Translations under genes and position numbers: made by a program
Notes under the pieces: model-generated
The model's input: only the letters and a program-made list of their open reading frames with translations
What the model was told of the DNA's origin: nothing
Database searches by the model: none
Shown: positions 23,245 to 34,974 of the stretch, one piece after another
How positions within the stretch are numbered: the first letter of the stretch is position 1
Layout: every line of letters begins with the position of its first letter
NCBI GenBank assembly: GCA_037042915.1
Contig: CM073195.1
Coordinates: 3,224,001 to 3,288,000, forward strand
DNA length: 64,000 nt
Source: Auricularia sp. M13
Lineage: Eukaryota; Basidiomycota; Agaricomycetes; Auriculariales; Auriculariaceae
Reading direction: 5' to 3'

Positions 23245-24230
23245 TCACTTGAGGTACGTCTGGAACCACCTAACGGCATTCTGCATCGCCTGCTCCTGCT
23301 GCGCCTCCTCCGTCGGCCCGCGCACGGCGTTCACTTCGGAGGGCCTGCCAGTGCAAGGACTGCGTGAGAAGGAGGCGAAGAGGAAGAGAGAGAGGAAGAG
23401 GGCCTGCCGGCTTACACGTCGGGTTTGGACTTGAGGGCGTCTTGGATCGTCTTGATGCCTGCTGCATCGAGCATCTAGAGGGATGGGCAGTATGAATGAG
23501 GTACTAGTAGAGAGTGATGTGGCTAATGGACGGACTCGGAGACGTACTGCGTCTTTATCGCCGATGTTGACCTGCACGGGCTTCGTGACCGCCTCGACCT
23601 CCGCAGGGAGCGAGAGCAGCGAGGGATGGTTCACCACTGCCGCACTACAGTCCCCAATCAGCCATTACGGCAATGGTGAGACATCAACAAAGACTCAGAG
23701 ACGCACTCGACCGAGCCGTCCGCGGCAAGCAACATCGCATAGCGCCCGCCCCAGCAGAACCCAACGACACCCAGACTCTTCACCTCCGGATCCTCCCTGA
23801 GCGCCTTCACAGCGCCCTCCACAAGCGGCCTCGCCACGCCCTCGCGATGCCGCGCCAACCACGGGCCAAACGTCACCGCCGTGGCACTGGCGGCCAGCGC
23901 CTCCGGCTTCCCCGTCTCGACCGGCACCGGGTCGCCCTGGAAGAAATCGGGCAGCACAACGTACAAGCCGGCGCGGGAGAGCGCGTCGGCGAGCAGGCGC
24001 GCGTCGGGCAGCGTCCCGCCGATGAAGAGCACCGCGCGCGCCTTGGAGCCGTCGGGCGGGAGCGCCTCGTACGCGTCCCGCGTCGTCCGCGTGCCCGACG
24101 CGCAGCACGTGGGCTTTGGCTGGTGAGACTCAGACTGCCAGTGGCTTGGAGAGGGCTTGGGGCTCGTCGTGCTCGGCATGGGCGGCGTGGTGTCTGTGCG
24201 GGTGAAGGTGGTCGGGCGCGAGAGCGGCAT
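23245..24230 (-). CDS. Dienelactone-hydrolase-like protein lacking catalytic His
   Basis: Alpha/beta-hydrolase of the fungal dienelactone hydrolase family (259 residues). Exons are 23707-24230, 23548-23644, 23416-23474 and 23245-23344. CCASGT near the N-terminus, the nucleophile motif GVVGFCWGGRYA with Cys, and the acid in NIGDKDA are present. The usual C-terminal HGFxVRG, which supplies the catalytic His, is absent: the chain goes KPDVPSEVNAVRGPTEEAQQ and then WFQTYLK. Neither of two possible acceptors for the last exon restores it. The start at 24230 lies about 60 nt below a TATATAAT box (24290-24297); an alternative ATG is at 24179. Probably an inactive or altered enzyme. Confidence 0.8.
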
Positions 24231-24289
24231 CGGTATCTCCAGGGCTATACTGTATGTAGTGCGAGACCTGAGCGTTGTGCACCCAGTAC

Positions 24290-24297
24290 TATATAAT
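24290..24297 (-). promoter_or_regulatory. TATA box of dienelactone-hydrolase-like gene
   Basis: ATTATATA on the minus strand, 60 nt upstream of the preferred ATG (24230). The spacing supports that start over the ATG at 24179. Confidence 0.5.
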
Positions 24298-24417
24298 GTG
24301 GCGCCGCCTCGCGACGTCATCGTCCCTCTCATGATCATCGATGCTCAATTCATTTACTTCCGCGAAGCTTTACAGCTGCAATATCCAGTTCAAGAAAACA
24401 GTACACATTGCAAGGCT

Positions 24418-25088
24418 TTAGTCCAGAGGCTCCATCGGCACCGAGCCGCCCGGCTGCGCGCTCCTCGCGCCCCATCGCCCGCTGAGAAAGTCGCCAAAGC
24501 CGCCGAACCAGCGCTGCGGCGGCGGGATGACGAGGATCGCCCACTTGGACTTCTTGAGATGGTTCTCGAGCAGGGAGAGGTTGGCGAGGTTGGCCTTGAA
24601 CGCGACGTCGACGAACGGCCCGACGACGGGTATCCACCCGGCGAACACGTCGATCGCGATGTTGACGAGCTGCCGCAATATTGAGCTACGACTCGGAGGA
24701 CGCCAACGAATCCGATGCTGGACGCACCATGCGCCCGACGGTGTCCGTGCCGACGCCGAAGAAGGCCCAGGAGAGGAAGACGATGTACAGCGCGAGCGCC
24801 GCGCCGATGAGCGGCCCGAGCAGCGGGAGGCTCGCCGCGATGAGCGGCTCGAGCCCGATGTGCATCGGCGAGCCCTGCAGCGCGGGCGACAGCGCCGTCA
24901 GCGCGTCCAGCGCAAACGCTACAGTGCGTATATGGTCATAGAGTCGCTGGCCCTCCACGGGGTTGCGCGCTGCAGCAACAGCTTAGCGAGCCTTGCATGC
25001 AGCTCTTGGGTTGTAACGTACGAGGCCGCAGCTGCCCGGGGAACAGAACGGGCTTGAAGTTCGCTGACGGCGGCGTTCTCGACGACAT
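24418..25088 (-). CDS. DUF4112 family membrane protein
   Basis: Small membrane protein of the DUF4112 family, function unknown. Exons 25022-25088, 24728-24969 and 24418-24669 give 186 residues. The conserved core starts at YDHIRTVAFALDALTALSPA. It continues with MHIGLEPLIAASLPLLGPLI and a transmembrane helix (GAALALYIVFLSWAFFGVG). The second hairpin, DVFAGWIPVVGPFVDVAFKA then NLANLSLLENHLKK, is the family signature. The first exon was chosen because it alone leaves the one-base phase needed by the GTACGT intron. It lies 190 nt upstream of the dienelactone-hydrolase-like gene on the same strand. Confidence 0.85.
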
Positions 25089-25397
25089 GGGTGGGTTTGG
25101 TGAGTAGGTAAGAGTGAGCTGGAGGCGGGTTGACCAAATATGGTGCAGCAAATTGAGCAGTGAGGAATGAATGACGTCACGCGATGGCGCGCTTGTGCGC
25201 AGATCGTCCACGTGGTGGCTGTGTCCTGCGCCAGATCCACAGAAATCTTCGCAATGGATTCGGATAGACTGGGCTGCCAGTGAACGCTGCACTCTGGGTA
25301 GTAGCCGAAGACCTCCATTCGATGACACGAAAAGTTCCTTCCGCATAGGTGAGTACATCCAGCATTCGTAGAGTACAATACAGCGCCTTTCAGCGAA

Positions 25398-26946
25398 TCA
25401 TTCCGCCGATGCGGACTTGGACCACGGCACGACCTGCCCAAGCCGCGCGCTCTCATAGCAGAGCTCGATCGCGCGAATAACGTCGCGGGCCTCCTCCGCC
25501 TGCGCGCGTCCTGCATCAGCATCGCGGAGGGAGAGGGACGAGACTGCGAAGTACAGTACCTTGACGGGGAGCAGCTGCGCATCGTTCCACGTGAGCGCGG
25601 ACGCGACGCCCTTGTACCACGACAAGCTGCACAACGCGGACGTCCGAGTCAGCTACTGAGCTAGCGCTAACAAATCGCAGGCGGGACGTAACTAGCTGCC
25701 GCGCTCGGAGGGGACGACCTGTTTGCCCTCCGCGGTCGTCAGTGTGCCGTGGATGCTCGGATCCTCTGTTTGGAAGGCGCAGTTATGTGTTATGAGACGA
25801 CCATGGCATGGGATATGCGACCTGCCAGGACGCACCGACTCCGAAATTCGGCGCGGAGAGCGGCAGCGGCGGCGAGAGGCTGAGCTGCGCCTCCTGCGCG
25901 TCGAGGCCGTACTTGACGAACGAGCCCTTCGTGCCCTTCGCCTATCACGCACAAAACGCACACAGCAGATTAGCCGTTTCATCAGCTCCCCGCTCATAGA
26001 CGGACGCACGACGAAACGCAGCTGCGGCTCCACCAGGCTGAGCACGCCCGCGCCGAGATGCACGACGAGCGGCAGCTCGCGCCCGGCGGTGGCGGGGCTC
26101 GGCTCGTAGAAGAAATGCGCGATGAACGAGTCGTGCAAGTCGTCCGCGCCGAGCATGCGCGAGTTCGCGACGTGCGCCCAGAGCCGCGCGGGCGGGCCGA
26201 AGAGCGTGAGGACCTGGTCGATCTACACCGCGGCAACCTCAGTTTCAGCACCCATAAGGAAAAGAAAGCGCGGCTCACAAGATGGCTGCCGAGATCATAC
26301 AGCACGCCCTGGCCCGGGCCGCCGTTCTCCTTCCACGTGCCGCCGCCCTTGAGCGCCGGGCGGAAGCGGTCGTAGCGCGTCTCGAGCTCGGCCAGCGTGC
26401 CGAGCGCGCCGCCCGCGAGCACGCGCTGCAGCGTGCGGAAGTCCGAGTCGAACCGCCTGTTCTGGAACGGCGCGACGAGGCGCCCCCGGGCCGCCGCGAG
26501 CGCGATGAGCGCGTCGCACTCGGCCGCGGACGCGCACAGCGGCTTCTCCATGATCACCTGCTTGCCCGCCTCCAGAATCGCCTGCCCAAGAGTCGAGCGT
26601 TGAGTTGATCCTGCGTGAGATGGAGTGAGTGGACGCACCTTAGCATACGGGAAATGCGTCGCATTGGGCGTGCAGATGCACACGACGTCGATCTCCGCGT
26701 CGGCCAGGACCGCGTCGAGCGAGTCGACGTAATGCTGCGCCTGCGGGAAGCGCTCCTTCGCAGACGCCGGGTTGGACGACATGATGGTCTTGAGCGCGAA
26801 GTGCTCGGGCAGCGCGAGGATGAACGGCACATGGAACACTTTGGCGGACATGCCCGTCCTACGCCCGTGTGCAAGTCAGCATGTGACCTCGCACGCAAGG
26901 CGGCGAGAGCGAGGACTGACCCGAGGACGGCGACGTTCAACACCAT
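25398..26946 (-). CDS. Gfo/Idh/MocA family NAD(P)-dependent oxidoreductase
   Basis: A cytosolic dehydrogenase of the glucose-fructose oxidoreductase family; the substrate cannot be told. Seven exons: 26921-26946, 26639-26858, 26279-26581, 26222 down to 26010, 25836-25941, 25693-25765 and 25398-25626 (389 residues). The N-terminal Rossmann motif MVLNVAVLGTGM is split by intron 1. VVCICTPNATH and the catalytic-lysine motif VIMEKPLC follow, then the GQGVLYDLGSHL motif of the C-terminal domain. The last exons give SYLSWYKGVASAL and DVIRAIELCYESA, typical of the family's end. The length is normal and all frames close. Confidence 0.92.
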
Positions 26947-27388
26947 GGTCAAGGGGAGAGCAGCAGATGCAGCCCGGCCCGGGAGCCCGGCATCAGATTA
27001 TCCAGCCGCCAGCGGACAGACTGAGAATTTGGAGGCGGCATTCGCAGTGCCATCTAGATTCAACATTCTTTAGTACAGTACAGAGTGACGCAGAGTACAT
27101 AAACCACCAATACGATATCGTGACACGTCCTGGAATAAATTCCACAGCCTCGGAGATGCGAACTCTGACTTGGCCCAACTTGAACAGGAAGTGATCAAAG
27201 TGACCACCACCGAAAAGTCCCAAGAGATGCATAAGTTTGGGGCGCCAAGGCAAAAATGCCGCCTGAGACGCCAGCGATGGTCGCAGACGTGGGCATGCTG
27301 CACTAACAGCAGCTGGATAGTAAGCGCTGCTTCAGAAGACGACGCAGAATCTGGAAGCGAGCTAAAGCCATCTAGCTGCACGTCCGGG
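26947..27388. other. Intergenic region
   Basis: Upstream DNA of the oxidoreductase and 3' DNA of the coiled-coil protein gene. No further feature was recognised. Confidence 0.4.
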
Positions 27389-28645
27389 TTACAGCGGCGG
27401 GGCGCGCACAGCACGTTCCCACAGCTCAACGCGATCCCGCAGGTCTTGGATATTGTCGGCGTGAAACACGTTGAGAGGGAGTACGGCGCCATTGTATCGA
27501 GCGAGCGCCTGGCGCTTCCACACCAGTTCGTCCACATCGCGCACAAACTGGATCACGTCCTGCAGCTGTTCAACCGACGCCGGGCCAGACGAGACAGCAG
27601 CCGGGGACTGGCGATGCGAATCTGACGAGGACAAGGTAGAGACGCAGGATACCGGCAGAGACAGCGAGTACAAGAGATTCTGCGGAGTCCGTTAGATCTG
27701 GGATGCAGCCGGATGCTGAGAAGGCAGGTACTCGAAGTGCGTGCTTCGCAGCGTCGCCGTCGAGCTCGTCGATGTCGTCCCGCGGCCGCGTCCACTGCGA
27801 CCCCGAGCCGAACGGCTCGGCCAGCTGCGTCGGCTGGGCGGCCGAGGACGCGTGGGTGTACTGGGCGTCGTTATTCCGCACCAGCAGAGACTTTGCGATT
27901 TTCAGCCGGCCCTTCAGATCACGCACTTCCTCTTTCGCCAGCGCCAGCTCCTCCGTTAACCGCTGGAGGTTGGGATTCCTGCGCGTCTCGGCCGACCCCT
28001 AGGCGGAAAGCATCGTTTGAGCGCTTCGATTCCGGGCGCACGCGGAGTGTGAGCACGCGCAGGAGACCTGATACTTACGAGGGTGCGGCCGGGGAACCTA
28101 AAGTCCGCAGGAATAGGCGTGTCCAGCAAGCTGTCGAACGGCACGGGGTCCTCGTGCACGTGTGCGTCAGCAGAGGGCGGAGGAAGACCGTCCGATAATG
28201 CAAGCGGCGACACGGATTGGATTGAATGCGGCGTGAGTGTGTCCCCCATTCCCTGATGGGAAGGTATGAGCTGTAAACCGTCAGCAAACGGCAGCCTTGT
28301 CAATTCGAGGAGCGGGCCATATGCACTCACGCTGGACGGCGCGTCGGCATGCGAAAGCTGTGCGTGCAGGTGCGGCGACTGTGGCGGGCTGCCGAACGCG
28401 GCAGGCGACTCTGTGATACCTGGCAGTGGCAAGTCGTTGTGGACCAGCGCGCTGATTTTGCCAATGTCGAGATTGCCGTCCGCGTCGCGCAGCGCGGCTC
28501 GTGTGGCAGAGAGCCTGTTGAGGCCGTCGTTCGGGCCGTCGCCCGCCAGGAGGTCTATAAGCGCGTCAAATGAGTCCGGCTGCTGTTGCGGCGGGCTGGG
28601 CGAATGCGGAAGAGGCGTAGACGCTGGTGAAGCTGTCTGCGACAT
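27389..28645 (-). CDS. Hypothetical coiled-coil protein
   Basis: Four exons, 28331-28645, 28079-28270, 27732-27998 and 27389-27679, give 354 residues. Residues 1-30 are Ser/Pro/Gln-rich. A patterned block follows (FDALIDLLAGDG, then GLNRLSATRAALRDADGNLD). After a disordered middle comes a heptad-like coiled coil (LQRLTEELALAKEEVRDLKG), then RLKIAKSLLVRNNDAQ. A C-terminal helical part reads VEQLQDVIQFVRDVDELVWK. The first intron (60 nt, GTGAGT with a CTGAC branch site) is in frame and could be retained. The last intron uses a CTAAC branch site. No DNA-binding motif is evident, so a role in transcription would be a guess. Confidence 0.75.
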
Positions 28646-29016
28646 GAGGCTCGTGCACTGGACCGGAGTAACGCGCGGGAGCTGATTTCAGGGTCCGCAC
28701 CCACAACTCTTCTCTTCTCCACATTTTCTCGATTTAGCAAAGTGACTTTTCTCGCCCGCGAGCATTGCATTACACTTGCACTTGATGCTCCGTATTGTTA
28801 CAAGCGATTTTCTGTGAAGCCTTCAGCGTACGGCTATATTAAGACGCGGAGTGGGTGACGCCGTGCCAGACCGTGGCCCATTGCTTGCGCGGCTCAGAAG
28901 GCTGCCAGCGACTATCTATCCCTGCTGCATCCGACGTTTGTGCGACTAATATGCACATCGTATAAATGAGGCCGGGGTAGGTGGAGACTCGTACGCACGC
29001 ACGACAGCTCGACACG
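28646..29016. promoter_or_regulatory. Divergent promoter region with TATA box
   Basis: Separates the coiled-coil gene (minus) from the sugar transporter (plus). TATAAAT at 28971-28977 lies 40 nt ahead of the transporter ATG. Nothing else was recognised. Confidence 0.5.
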
Positions 29017-32000
29017 ATGTCCACTTCGTCCGACAGGTCGCGCCCGGCCTCGTCCTCGGAAATCAAGTCCCCCGACATTGAGAAGCACGAAATCGGTGGT
29101 CTCGCGTACAAGCATGTAGAGCACATCCCAGAGCAGGCCAAAGTTGTCAAGGAGGCTGGCAACGGTACGTGCCCTGCATCTTAATACCCTTCGTCATTCT
29201 GATCATTCGCCAGCTGAGTACGCTGTCGCTGTCGCTCAGGGTAAACTCAACCCTTGGTCGAAGTATGCACCTCCGTTCAGATATCCTCCTGTCTAATTGC
29301 TGTGTAGAGAGAGTTTCCAACTCTACGGCGCCGCTCTCATTTCGTTTGCCTGCTCCATGGGGTGATCTTGCGCGCCGTCCCCTAAAGAAGCATCTCTGAC
29401 TGTCTCTCAAAGGAACGGCTACGATGGTTCTCTAATGACCAGCATTAACGCCATGGATGCGTGCGTAGCATCCTCGGAATAATACAGCGCCTGTATCCTG
29501 ACTGCGCCTACCAGTTACGCCAAACAGTTCAACGCAGGTACAGCAATCTCACAGCAATCTGTCTCAATGCCTCACACAATTGGCCGCCGCAGGAGGCCTT
29601 GGCCCGAGCACGGGAATAATCTTTTCCATCTGTGCGTGAAGCGTCTGTGTTGGATTGAGACCCGCGTTCCGTGCTGACGATCGTCAACAGACACCGTGCG
29701 TGACCTGGCCCAGCTATCCGCTGTGGCGTGAGCTCTGACGGCTGCAATACAGATCGGCCAGATGGCTGGCTCGCTGGTTGCCGGTGAGGACGCGGCAGGC
29801 CGATGATTGAGGAGGCATCCTTGCTGATATCGTGGATTGTGCGCAGGACCCATATGCGATCGCTTCGGGCGGCGAGGCGGCATGTTCACTGGATGCTTCA
29901 TCATCATGTGTGGCACCGCGACCATCGCGAGTGCGCTCACCCAACATCAGGTGAGCACCCATTGCAATCCCGCCTTTGATTAACTCATGCCTTGCACAGT
30001 TCATCGCCGGCCGCTTTATTCTGGGTGCGGCTGTCGCCTGTGCTATTACTTTATGCAAAATTGACATCTCGAAGGCATGGGTATTGCCATTGCGATCGTT
30101 GGTGCACCGAGTACGCCTAGCCACCGCGATCATTGCGCCTGTCCGCCGACCTCCTCTCAGCGTACTGCATTGAAATTGCCCCACCCCAATGGCGTGGACG
30201 GATGACAGCACTCTACAATACGTACGTGAAGGCCAGCCTCAGACTCTACGCGCCTCATGCGAGAATAGCGGATGGAATGCGGGTGCAATTCCTGCCGCGG
30301 CAATCTGTCTCGGGACGAAGTCCATGCAGAGTAACTGGGCATGGCGCATCCCTCTCATCATTCAGGCAAGTTCTAGAGAATAGATGGATCCTGTCTTCTG
30401 AAGATATGTCCATCACTTTGTTGTAGGCATTCCCGGCTTTCGTTGTCTGCTGCTTGGTCTGGTTCCTGGTGCGCAGCTTCGAAGTTCCTAGCACACCCTC
30501 ATTCTAAACATTCTCCAGCCAGAATCGCCGAGATGGTGGGCACTTATATTCCTCAGGCATGAAGCTGACTCGCTGTCAAGGTTGTACTTCAACAAGCGCG
30601 ACGATGAGGCCATCGCTTTCCTCGTCAAGTACCACGGGAACAACGTGAGCTGCAGCGTCTTCGCGCTCATTTCACCAGGACTCATGGACTCCAGGACCCC
30701 AATAACCCCTTGGTTCGAATCCCGATACTGACGTAGACGAGGAACTGACGACTTGCGCAGGTCAAACTCGAGATTGACGAGTTCAGGAATAAAATTCAGA
30801 CGGACGGCAGCGACAAGCGCTGGTGGGACTACAAAGACCTGTACGTTGTTAGCAGACCTGAAAGGAGCCGGACTGATCTCAGGCAGCATGATGTCGCACT
30901 CTGCGAGGGTGCGTCTCCGTTCGCCCTGTACCCTCCGCAAAGCTGAAGGAGCTTTTATTAGTGGAGGTTGTTGATGGTGTTCCTCATGGGGTTATTCGGC
31001 CAAATGAGCGGCAACGGTCTCGGATATTTCAACGTCGACATCTACTCCAGCCTGGGCTTCGATGGTACGCTCCCGCCGGATTCTGCGCGGATGAACTCGG
31101 GGAGACTTATCTCGACTGCAGAGCAAATGAAGTTCTCGATGAACTTGATCAATACCTGCATATCGGCGATAGCGGCTTGGACTGCAGTATCGTTGTCGGA
31201 TCGGATGCCACGTCGCAAGTACGTCTGTCTCATCGCTGTAACTTGAAAGCCTGCGGCGCTCACGGTGCACGTTTCTTAGGGTATTGATCTTCGGCACGGC
31301 GGCGTGCGCTGTTCTTCTGGGCTGCAACGCTGGTCTCTCTGCCAAATGGGCTAGCTGTAAGTCCTCCATGGTGTCGTCATAGTCTGAGCTCATTGATAAT
31401 ATTTAGACGGCGATGGTCCAAAGAACCTTCAGATCGGCCAGTGAGTCCTCGATGGCCCCTGTCTCAGCGGACGATCCTGACTCTCTTAGGCTTGCGGCCG
31501 CATTCTTTTTCCTGTTCAACGTCACATACGGATGTAAGCATCGTTTAGCTCAACATGGCCGAAAATTTCACTGATCATTGTATGCTAGTTACTGTGCGTA
31601 ATTACACTATCCGTGGTATGCCTCACAACAACTCGTCCGGTGCAGTACACGCCACTCCGTAAGACATCCCGCGTTCTACACTGCCTCTTCGGTGTAGCTA
31701 AATCACATTAAGAATCGCTCTACCCTGCGGAATGCCTTGAGACCACGACACGCGCAAAGGGCGTATCTCTCAAGATTCTTGTCATTTCGGCGACATCCTT
31801 CATCAATCTGTTGTGCATTCCGTACGTCCCATTACACCACCCGGCCATGCCAATTCTGACACGGCGACGTCCGGTCACTGTAGAATCGCACTTGGGCGCA
31901 TTAAGTGGAAGCTGATGCTCGTCTTCGTGTTCTGGGACGCTTTTGAAGCCGTCGTTTGGTATTTCTGCTGCATTGAGACCTTGGTCCGTTTGTGCCACCG

Positions 32001-32198
32001 GCAATGCGTCTACTAATTCGAACTCTTGTAGGGTCGCACACTCGAAGAACTTCAGGAAATCTTCGAATCCCCAAACCCTGTCAGGGCGTCAAAGGAAAAG
32101 AAGAAGGTGAATCCTAACTCTACCCATTGTCTCTGAGACTCAAATTATTGTATTAGATCGCGATCACCGATGCGAATGAGGTGCTTGTCGTCGAATGA
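29017..32198 (+). CDS. MFS sugar transporter with about 30 exons
   Basis: A plasma-membrane hexose or disaccharide transporter of the fungal sugar-porter family (553 residues, 12 expected helices). Family motifs are IGQMAGSLVAG, DRFGRRGGMFTGC, QFIAGRFILGMGIAIAIVGA, IEIAPPQWRGRM, PESPRW, FGQMSGNGLGYF, SDRMPRRK and YPAECLETTTRAKG. Exon starts: 29017, 29214, 29308, 29413, 29515, 29593, 29691, 29753, 29847, 30000, 30075, 30161, 30269, 30427, 30519, 30581, 30695, 30761, 30887, 30962, 31122, 31280, 31407, 31490, 31589, 31646, 31713, 31884, 32032 and 32157. Two exons (29691-29695, 31589-31593) have only 5 nt. One intron (30366-30426) is GC-AG. The model keeps the frame across all 30 exons. Confidence 0.88.
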
Positions 32199-32835
32199 GC
32201 GGCGATGTGCTTATGGCGGACCGGCGGTTGCCAGTTGCCCTGCGAAGATTGCAGGGGACTTGTGCTGCGAACACAAGAAGAATTAGTTCGGAACAGTCAA
32301 AGCATGGCACATAATCACGACTCGATGTCTACGGTCAAGTATAAGAATTACTCAGTTACCCCTGAATCCTGCATGCGGTTGATCATGTTATATGCACGAC
32401 AAGCGAGTGCAGGGTCGCATTCAATTCATTGCGGAGCACAGGGGTGGGAGAAAAGTTAGCGCCGATCTTGTCGTCATCGAAGAGTCTCCCTGACAACGAC
32501 GCCGAACTGTCGGCACGTACCCGCCGATCCAGCGGGCGGAGAGCAGGACAACTCTGAATAGCATCGGGCTTGAAATTCTGGACAGACACAGTGTGAAGCA
32601 CAATTCCGCGCAGAGACTACTAACTACTCCTCGTGAGCGCAATTGGTCAAGACTGGAACCTGACTCTAAAACTTCGGAATAGCCGGACTTGATCCCGACG
32701 AGAAGGCGACTGATCTTTTCGGCTATCCGCTTTGTCTACTAACCAGCTCTCTTCTCTGCGTCTCTCGTCTGTCCGCTGCGCACTTGTCAGTGCACCCCAC
32801 GCTCGTTCGCGCTCACGCTCTTTTATAAAAGCGCC
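32199..32835. other. Intergenic region
   Basis: No gene recognised. The end (32700-32830) is CT-rich and holds TATAAAA at 32823-32829, only 6 nt before the next ATG. Confidence 0.4.
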
Positions 32836-34209
32836 ATGGGCCTCGTTAGCGGCCTCGTAGGTGGCGTCGGCGACCTCGTCGGCGGCCTCCTTGGCGGCGG
32901 CAAACAGGCATCGTCCACGCCGTCTCCTCCGGCTTCGTCCACACCTGCCGCTCCAGCTCCCACGTCCACGCAGCCCTCCAACCCAACCAAACCCACTTCC
33001 CAGCCTGCCCCCAACCAACCATCCAAGCCTACTTCCTCATCCCCCAGCACTCCGCAGGAGTCTACTCCGGCTGGTTCGTCCCCGGACACGCCAGTCGATT
33101 CTCCCTTCGGCTCCGGAAACACCGGCAGCACCAACGACAACGACAACGAGGCCCCCGCAGGCGAAACGCAGCCAACAAATACTAATGCCTCCGCTGCGTC
33201 GCCCACCGGCCTCAAGCCAGTCGTGAATGCTGCCTCACCCGACCCAAACATTCCTCTTGGGAATTCCAACCCAAACGAAGGCGGTAAACAGCCGTCCTCC
33301 GCGCCTACCGCCGGCGGTGTTGTCACCGCCGGCGCTGGCAACGTTTCATGGGGCACGACCACAGCCGACGATTCGTCTGTACCGACGGCAGGCAGCCTGA
33401 ACGACAAGAGCACCCCTAGCAAGTCCGGTGGTCTCCCTCTCGGCGCGGCTGCTGCCATTGGCGTTTTCGGCGTTCTTTTCGCGCTCCTCATCGGCCTCTT
33501 GTGCTATCGCCGTGTCATCCTCGCGAAGCGCCGCTCTCGGCGCGAGGAGGCCAGGGCTGCCGGTGCGCGCAACACTGTCGACTGGGACTTCCGCGACACG
33601 CGCACGTCTATGTTCTCCATCGGCTCGTCTGTTGACTCGGAGAGCACGGCCGTCATGCAGGGCGTTCCTGGCGGCATCTCCGTCACAACGACCAATCACG
33701 TTGTCACGGATCCCAGCCCGTTAGGTCAAACTGCTGCTCCTTACACGCCCATCTCGCCTGCCATCCTGTCTCCCAACACGCCTGCGTCGGCGGGCGTGCA
33801 TCAGCCTTTGATTGACATCGAAGCGCAGGCGGCGTCGCACGTTGTGAGCATGATCCCTGAGATATTCCGTGCTGTGCCATAATAACTCGCGCAGCCGTCT
33901 CCTTACCAAGACTATCCCGCGCAAGTAGCTCGCTCGCAGTCTACTCGCTCTCTCGCGGCTCCGTACCCCGCGATTGTCGTTGCCGGACCGAACTCGAACT
34001 CGCCGCGCGTCAGCAACGTGTCTAGTGTATCGACAGTCGACCCGTTCACCCTCTCCCGCCCGGAGAACCCAGTTCCCCCGCTCTCGCCTCTGTATGGTTC
34101 CTTCGATGAAGACCCCTTCGCCTCGCCCTACGACGGCGCTGTACCCACGTCGTCCAAGACGTCCCTCGCGTTGCACCCAGAGAATCCCTTCCATCCCGAG
34201 CGTGCGTAA
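32836..34209 (+). CDS. Single-pass membrane protein with Ser/Thr/Pro-rich ectodomain
   Basis: Exons 32836-33843 and 33895-34209 give 440 residues. The intron is GTGAGC to GCGCAG; without it the frame stops at once, although clear coding sequence continues. Residues 1-25 are Gly/Leu/Val-rich (MGLVSGLVGGVGDLVGGLLG). About 170 residues of Ser/Thr/Pro/Asn-rich, probably O-glycosylated sequence follow. Then come a transmembrane helix (GAAAAIGVFGVLFALLIGLL) and a basic stop (YRRVILAKRRSRREEAR). The cytosolic tail is long, with Pro-rich motifs and a final ENPFHPERA. The architecture is that of a Mid2/Wsc-like wall sensor, but no WSC domain is visible. The TATA box is unusually close to the ATG. Confidence 0.75.
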
Positions 34210-34974
34210 ACGCCACTCGGCTACAGACTGGTCGGATCTCCGATTGCGAGGCTGTACTCAGTGCGTCCAACACTCGACGTCCATTCTTGTATGGTGCGCC
34301 CAGTACTGAAACGGCCTCGCAGTACCCGCACATGTCCAACGTTCATCTACAAGTCTTCGCTGTCAGGCCAGCCCCGGACGGAAGTGTGACGCGGCGCGTT
34401 CTGTTGTGATCAACGTTAATTTGGTTCGCATTCACTTGTCGTTGTCTTTGCGCTTCCACTCAGGCTTTCCGGGTATGCATTGAGTTTATCTTACATAGCT
34501 ACGCACTGTTTCGCTATCGCTTTTAGGAGGATTGCGCTGTTTCCAATTGCTGGCCAGATTTTGGGAAATGAAATAAAGTATTTCGGTAAACGGATGGACG
34601 GCGCAACGACAAGGCTGGATTATAAACGCTGACAATTCGGAAGAAGAGGAACGTCGCAGCATGGTCATCTGGATGCTGACCCTGCAGTTGCAGCGTGCAG
34701 TGCATACACACGTGATCCAGCGGACCGTGTCGTGTGCCATGCTCCGGACAGCAAGACCTTGAAGAAGCGCGGGACGTTGGCTTTGATCCTTTGCCTGCAT
34801 CGATGCTGGCCCTTCCAGTATCCTGTGGCTACCCCGCATCCTCCGAAATTCCTCCTCGTATAACACGTCGCGCGGTCCGCGCCGCCACCGCGGCCCACCG
34901 ACTCCCAAGCTCGAACCTCGATATAAATAAGACCATCTGACTTGGCGGGGTGTCTCTTGCAGACTCTATTTACC
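34210..34974. other. Intergenic region with pectinesterase promoter
   Basis: TATAAATA at 34922-34929 lies 46 nt upstream of the pectinesterase ATG. No other gene or repeat was recognised. Confidence 0.5.
34922..34929 (+). promoter_or_regulatory. TATA box of pectinesterase 2
   Basis: TATAAATA, 46 nt before the ATG at 34975, a normal distance for a fungal core promoter. Confidence 0.6.

Noticed and set aside
30711-30722. GGTTCGAATCC, a perfect tRNA B-box sequence
   Set aside because: It lies in an intron of the sugar transporter, no A-box or foldable cloverleaf surrounds it, and its GTTCGA is the intron donor.
33844-33882. Ending the membrane protein at the TAA at 33880
   Set aside because: A good intron skips it and opens 105 further codons of protein-like sequence.
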